Origin: Myxococcales bacterium
Lineage (GTDB): Bacteria; Myxococcota_A; Polyangia; Polyangiales; Houyiibacteriaceae
DNA: 10,871 nucleotides
Assembly (NCBI GenBank): GCA_020354595.1
Contig: CP070650.1
Coordinates: 1,253,105-1,263,975 of the forward strand
Direction of reading: 5' to 3'
The notes under the pieces were generated by a model. The model was not told where the DNA came from. It did no database searches and was given only the letters and a program-made list of their open reading frames with translations. How positions within the stretch are numbered: the first letter of the stretch is position 1; each line of letters starts with the position of its first letter. Both the position numbers and the translations under genes were made by a program. Below are positions 8,335-10,871 of this stretch, piece by piece.

Positions 8335-9210
8335 GTGAGGGCTTGGGGGGCGGTGGCGTTAGCGCTCGTCGCCTGCGTTGGCTGCACCAAAAAGGAGCCT
8401 CGCGGGCCGGGACGCGTCGTGTCTCTGCAAACCGACGTGGTCGGCCTTTCCGGCCTGACCCGCGATGAGCACGGCGCGCTTTGGGTGGCGGGAGAGGACG
8501 CCGACGCCGTTCTTCGCATCGATCCGGAGACGTTTGGTGTGACGCGCTATCCCGTGGTCGGCGCGCCGGAGGGAACCGATCTCGAGGCGATGACCTGGGT
8601 CGACGGTACTCGGTTCGTGATCGGCACGGAGACTCAGGACAAGGGCCGCACGCGCGACGTGGTTCTCGACGGCCGGCTCGAGGGCGAACAGTTTAAAGTT
8701 AGTCCCATTGGTCACCTCGAGTATGCGCACTGGGGACTGACGGCTCCGGATAACCACGGCATGGAGGGGATCTGTCACGTAGACGGCATCCTGGTCGTGG
8801 CGACCGAGCTGATCGAAGAGGCGCGGGATCGCCGGTGGGCGCCCCTCGCTACGTTCGACCCGAAGATTCAAACCTGGACCGCGCATCGCATTGCGTTGAC
8901 GAGCAAGACAGGCAAGCTCGCGGCGCTCGACTGCCGCAAGGTCGACGGCGCGATCGAAGCGTTGGCGGTCGAGCGGCACTATGGGGAGTCGAGGTTGCTG
9001 CGCTTCCGCGTCCCGCAGGGCACGGAGGGGCAGTGGATCGAGCCGACCGTTGCGGCCGACGTCTCCAAGCTCGTGTCTCCGCTTCCGAACTTCGAAGGCC
9101 TCGCGTGGCTTGCGGACGGCTCGGCGGTGCTCGTCGCCGACAATCAGTACAAAGGCGCCGCGCTTGGACCCAGCAGGCTCTACTTCATTCCCGCGAGCGC
9201 GATGCAATGA
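8335..9210 (+). CDS. Lipoprotein with phytase-like / SdiA-regulated-type beta-propeller
   Basis: A putative outer-membrane or periplasmic lipoprotein of 291 aa. From the GTG at 8335 it reads MRAWGAVALALVAC, a short signal with lipobox LVAC (residues 11-14) and a second possible Cys at 17. A TTG at 8299, inside the thiolase gene, is an alternative start giving a longer basic n-region. The mature part shows recurring propeller-blade signatures of the form 'E-G/A-hydrophobic ... D/G-x-hydrophobic-V-hydrophobic-x-D/E': LSGLTRDEHGALWVAGED, DLEAMTWVDGTRFVIGTE, MEGICHVDGILVVATE and FEGLAWLADGSAVLVADN. This resembles esterase-like-phytase and SdiA-regulated propellers; no enzymatic activity can be claimed. 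Its stop overlaps the start of the SGNH hydrolase gene (ATGA), so the two proteins are probably made together and may act on the same envelope substrate. Confidence 0.75.
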   Translation: MRAWGAVALALVACVGCTKKEPRGPGRVVSLQTDVVGLSGLTRDEHGALWVAGEDADAVLRIDPETFGVTRYPVVGAPEGTDLEAMTWVDGTRFVIGTETQDKGRTRDVVLDGRLEGEQFKVSPIGHLEYAHWGLTAPDNHGMEGICHVDGILVVATELIEEARDRRWAPLATFDPKIQTWTAHRIALTSKTGKLAALDCRKVDGAIEALAVERHYGESRLLRFRVPQGTEGQWIEPTVAADVSKLVSPLPNFEGLAWLADGSAVLVADNQYKGAALGPSRLYFIPASAMQ

Positions 9211-10442
9211 GCCGAGCCGCATTTGCGTTTTTCGTGGCACTCGCCACCGTAGCGAGTGCGCGCGCGGAGCCGTTCGTGTTCAGTGATGACGTCATCGAGC
9301 ACATCGCCGAGATTCGCGAGCGGAATCCGGAGTTACGCGAGGACGCGTTCTCGAAAATGGGCGGATCGAGCGTTGCGAGCAAAGCGTTCCTCCATTGTTT
9401 CGCGAGCCCTTATGTCGACCTCGGCGAGCACGGGCACCTCGCGGAGACGATCGATTACTTCAACACCGGCCGCCGCAACTCGTTCAATCGACCGAGCGAA
9501 GCCGCTGGCGTGAGCTGGAATCTCCGCTACGTCCTCGGCGGCCGCCCCGCCAACTTCCGCCAAGAGATCAACGCGACGAAGGCGCGATGGGCATTGGTCT
9601 TGTTCGGAAGCAACGACGCCCAGAACGAAAACGAGCGCGTATACCTGAAGCGTTTGGTCTACCTGGTCGAGCAAATGGAAGAGATGGGCGTGGTCCCGAT
9701 CCTCGGCTCTGCCTTGCCCCGCCGCAACACGTACAAGAACCGATGGATCCACCGCTTCAATTTGATCACCGAAGCAGTCGCCAAGCATTGGGCCCTTCCG
9801 TACATCGACTACCACGCCGCCCTGAGCGCGCTGCCGCGCAAGGGCTTGGCGAGAGACGGCGTGCACCCCAACGTGCTGCCGCCGGGAGGATTGAAGAACA
9901 CGTGCAACCTCACGCAGAGGGGGCTTCGGTACGGGAACAATGTGAGGAACTTGCTGACGCTGGAGATGCTGGACGCGGTCAAAAGGCTAGGACCCACTGA
10001 CACTGACACTGACACTGACACTGACGCTGACGCTGGCGCTGACGCTGGCACTGGGGCTGACGCTGGCAGTGACACGGCGTCGGTCCCGGCGCCGGACCCC
10101 TTCCCCATCTCCGTCCTCATCGACAAGCCCAGTCTCCCCGCCGCGATCCCACTCCCCAGGAATTGCGGTGCCTCCAAGCCCAATTCCCGCCACTACAAAG
10201 TCTCCCTCCCGCTCGAAGAGCGAGCCCGCTTCCGCGCGAGCGCCCTCGATCTCCATGGCCATAAATCCCGTGTCATGCTCGTTCGCCACGATGAGGAAAC
10301 CGGCCCTCGCTGCGTTCGCCGTCGCATCCAGACCCTCGAGGTGGATGCACGCCCGGGAATGTGGGATCTGATCGTCGAAGTCCCCGAGCGTGCGGCGGAG
10401 GAGGGGTTGATGCTGCTTCTCATCGCGCGCGACCCCCGCTAA
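9207..10442 (+). CDS. Secreted SGNH-type hydrolase with repeat linker and extra C-terminal domain
   Basis: A 411-aa protein with a signal peptide (MSRAAFAFFVALATVASARA|EP, cleavage after 20). The SGNH/GDSL blocks are recognisable: block I GGSS at 52-55 (S54 as nucleophile; the usual GDS reads GGS), block III FGSNDA at 133-138 (N136), and block V DGVH at 217-220 (D217, H220). Family members are esterases, lipases or acetyl-hydrolases; the substrate is unknown. The catalytic domain ends near 262. A linker of alternating Thr/Ala/Gly and Asp (264-289) follows, then a Pro-rich stretch and a C-terminal domain (about 315-411) with a beta-sandwich look, for example ARPGMWDLIVEVP, perhaps PPC-like (inference). 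It starts in a 4-base ATGA overlap with the lipoprotein gene. The frame stays open 372 bases further upstream, but that part is antiparallel coding noise from the lipoprotein gene. Confidence 0.78.
   Translation: MSRAAFAFFVALATVASARAEPFVFSDDVIEHIAEIRERNPELREDAFSKMGGSSVASKAFLHCFASPYVDLGEHGHLAETIDYFNTGRRNSFNRPSEAAGVSWNLRYVLGGRPANFRQEINATKARWALVLFGSNDAQNENERVYLKRLVYLVEQMEEMGVVPILGSALPRRNTYKNRWIHRFNLITEAVAKHWALPYIDYHAALSALPRKGLARDGVHPNVLPPGGLKNTCNLTQRGLRYGNNVRNLLTLEMLDAVKRLGPTDTDTDTDTDADAGADAGTGADAGSDTASVPAPDPFPISVLIDKPSLPAAIPLPRNCGASKPNSRHYKVSLPLEERARFRASALDLHGHKSRVMLVRHDEETGPRCVRRRIQTLEVDARPGMWDLIVEVPERAAEEGLMLLLIARDPR
9996..10073 (+). repeat. Hexanucleotide tandem repeat (RCTGRC, 13 units) inside the SGNH gene
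   Basis: Five perfect ACTGAC units (9996-10025) are followed by eight degenerate units such as GCTGAC, GCTGGC, ACTGGG and AGTGAC. Because the unit is 6 bp, it is in frame and encodes five Thr-Asp pairs followed by Ala/Thr/Gly/Ser-Asp/Gly pairs, residues 264-289 of the hydrolase. The sharp drop from perfect to degenerate units suggests recent expansion at the 5' end. Confidence 0.9.
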
Positions 10443-10444
10443 CG

Positions 10445-10871
10445 ATGGCCGACACCGATCCAATACGCGTTCACGAGATCTACGAATCGATTCAAGGTGA
10501 ATCGACATTCGCCGGATTGCCTTGCACGTTCGTGCGCCTCTCCCGGTGCAACCTGCGCTGCCGTTGGTGCGACACGCCACAGGCCTTCGAAGGGGGGACG
10601 CAAATGGATCGCGCTGAGGTGCTCGAAGAGGCGCTGTCGTTCGGCACGTCGCTGGTGGAGGTCACCGGAGGCGAGCCGTTGCTGCAACCAGGCGCCATTC
10701 CGTTGCTCCGCGAGTTGTGCGACGCCGGACGCACCGTGCTCCTCGAAACCAGCGGCGAGCGCGACATCTCCGAGGTCGACGCGCGCGTGCATCGCATCGT
10801 GGACCTCAAGGCGCCAGGCAGTGACGAGTCGCACCGAAACCGCTGGGAGAACATCGAGCACCTCACAAAGC
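10445..10871 (+). CDS. queE: 7-carboxy-7-deazaguanine synthase, N-terminal part (runs off right edge)
   Basis: QueE is a radical-SAM enzyme that converts 6-carboxytetrahydropterin to 7-carboxy-7-deazaguanine in the pathway to preQ0 and queuosine, a tRNA wobble modification. The 142 visible residues start MADTDPIRVHEIYESIQGES, the family's typical opening. The 4Fe-4S/SAM cluster motif is CNLRCRWC (C35, C39, C42), followed by DTPQAFEGG. The SAM-binding TGGEP lies at 74-78, LETSG at 100-104 and DLKAPGS at 120-126. The ATG lies 2 bp after the SGNH stop, with no clear Shine-Dalgarno, so translation may depend on coupling to the upstream gene. No other queuosine gene is in the window; the partners queC, queD and queF may follow beyond the edge. 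Confidence 0.94.
   Translation, partial: MADTDPIRVHEIYESIQGESTFAGLPCTFVRLSRCNLRCRWCDTPQAFEGGTQMDRAEVLEEALSFGTSLVEVTGGEPLLQPGAIPLLRELCDAGRTVLLETSGERDISEVDARVHRIVDLKAPGSDESHRNRWENIEHLTK

Noticed and set aside
8835..9206. Upstream extension of the SGNH hydrolase frame
   Set aside because: It overlaps the lipoprotein gene in another frame, and the ATG at 9207 starts a clean signal peptide.
9996..10073. CRISPR array or frameshift scar at the hexamer repeat
   Set aside because: There are no spacers and units are only 6 bp. The coding frame passes through intact, with plausible protein on both sides.

Overview
The window is GC-rich, densely packed bacterial chromosome with no phage, IS, CRISPR or RNA gene visible. 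Gene content suggests a high-GC Gram-negative bacterium, most likely Myxococcota/deltaproteobacterial. The reasons are Sec signal peptides and a lipoprotein, an M3 oligopeptidase and RF3 of proteobacterial type, and a lipid module otherwise best known from mycobacteria. This taxonomic guess is inference.

Layout. The left edge (1-215, minus strand) is the N-terminal part of a proline iminopeptidase gene (pip), divergent from prfC (release factor 3, plus strand). After prfC comes a secreted YceI-family protein (plus). It runs tail to tail, 10 bp apart, into an M3-family oligopeptidase A gene (prlC, minus). A divergent promoter region of about 110 bp (4580-4689) holds a near-perfect 28-bp palindrome, a candidate operator. 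It separates prlC from a run of six plus-strand genes with overlaps or very short gaps, which probably form one operon to the end of the window.

The operon opens with a fatty-acyl module: a double-hotdog MaoC-type hydratase, a long two-domain 3-oxoacyl reductase (high-molecular-weight FabG type) and a FadI-type thiolase. Together they could catalyse hydration/dehydration, 3-hydroxy/3-oxo interconversion and thiolytic cleavage or condensation of acyl-CoA. The same enzyme types cluster in Mycobacterium tuberculosis as HtdX, FabG4 and FadA2. They are followed by a lipoprotein with a phytase-like/SdiA-regulated type beta-propeller and, in a 4-base ATGA overlap, a secreted SGNH-type hydrolase. The hydrolase carries a hexanucleotide-repeat-encoded Thr/Asp/Ala/Gly linker and an extra C-terminal domain. 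Last is queE (7-carboxy-7-deazaguanine synthase), cut by the right edge.

The most interesting points are the palindrome controlling a divergent promoter, the reductase whose N-terminal half looks like a dead second copy of the SDR fold, the propeller-lipoprotein/SGNH-hydrolase pair, and the in-frame hexamer repeat.
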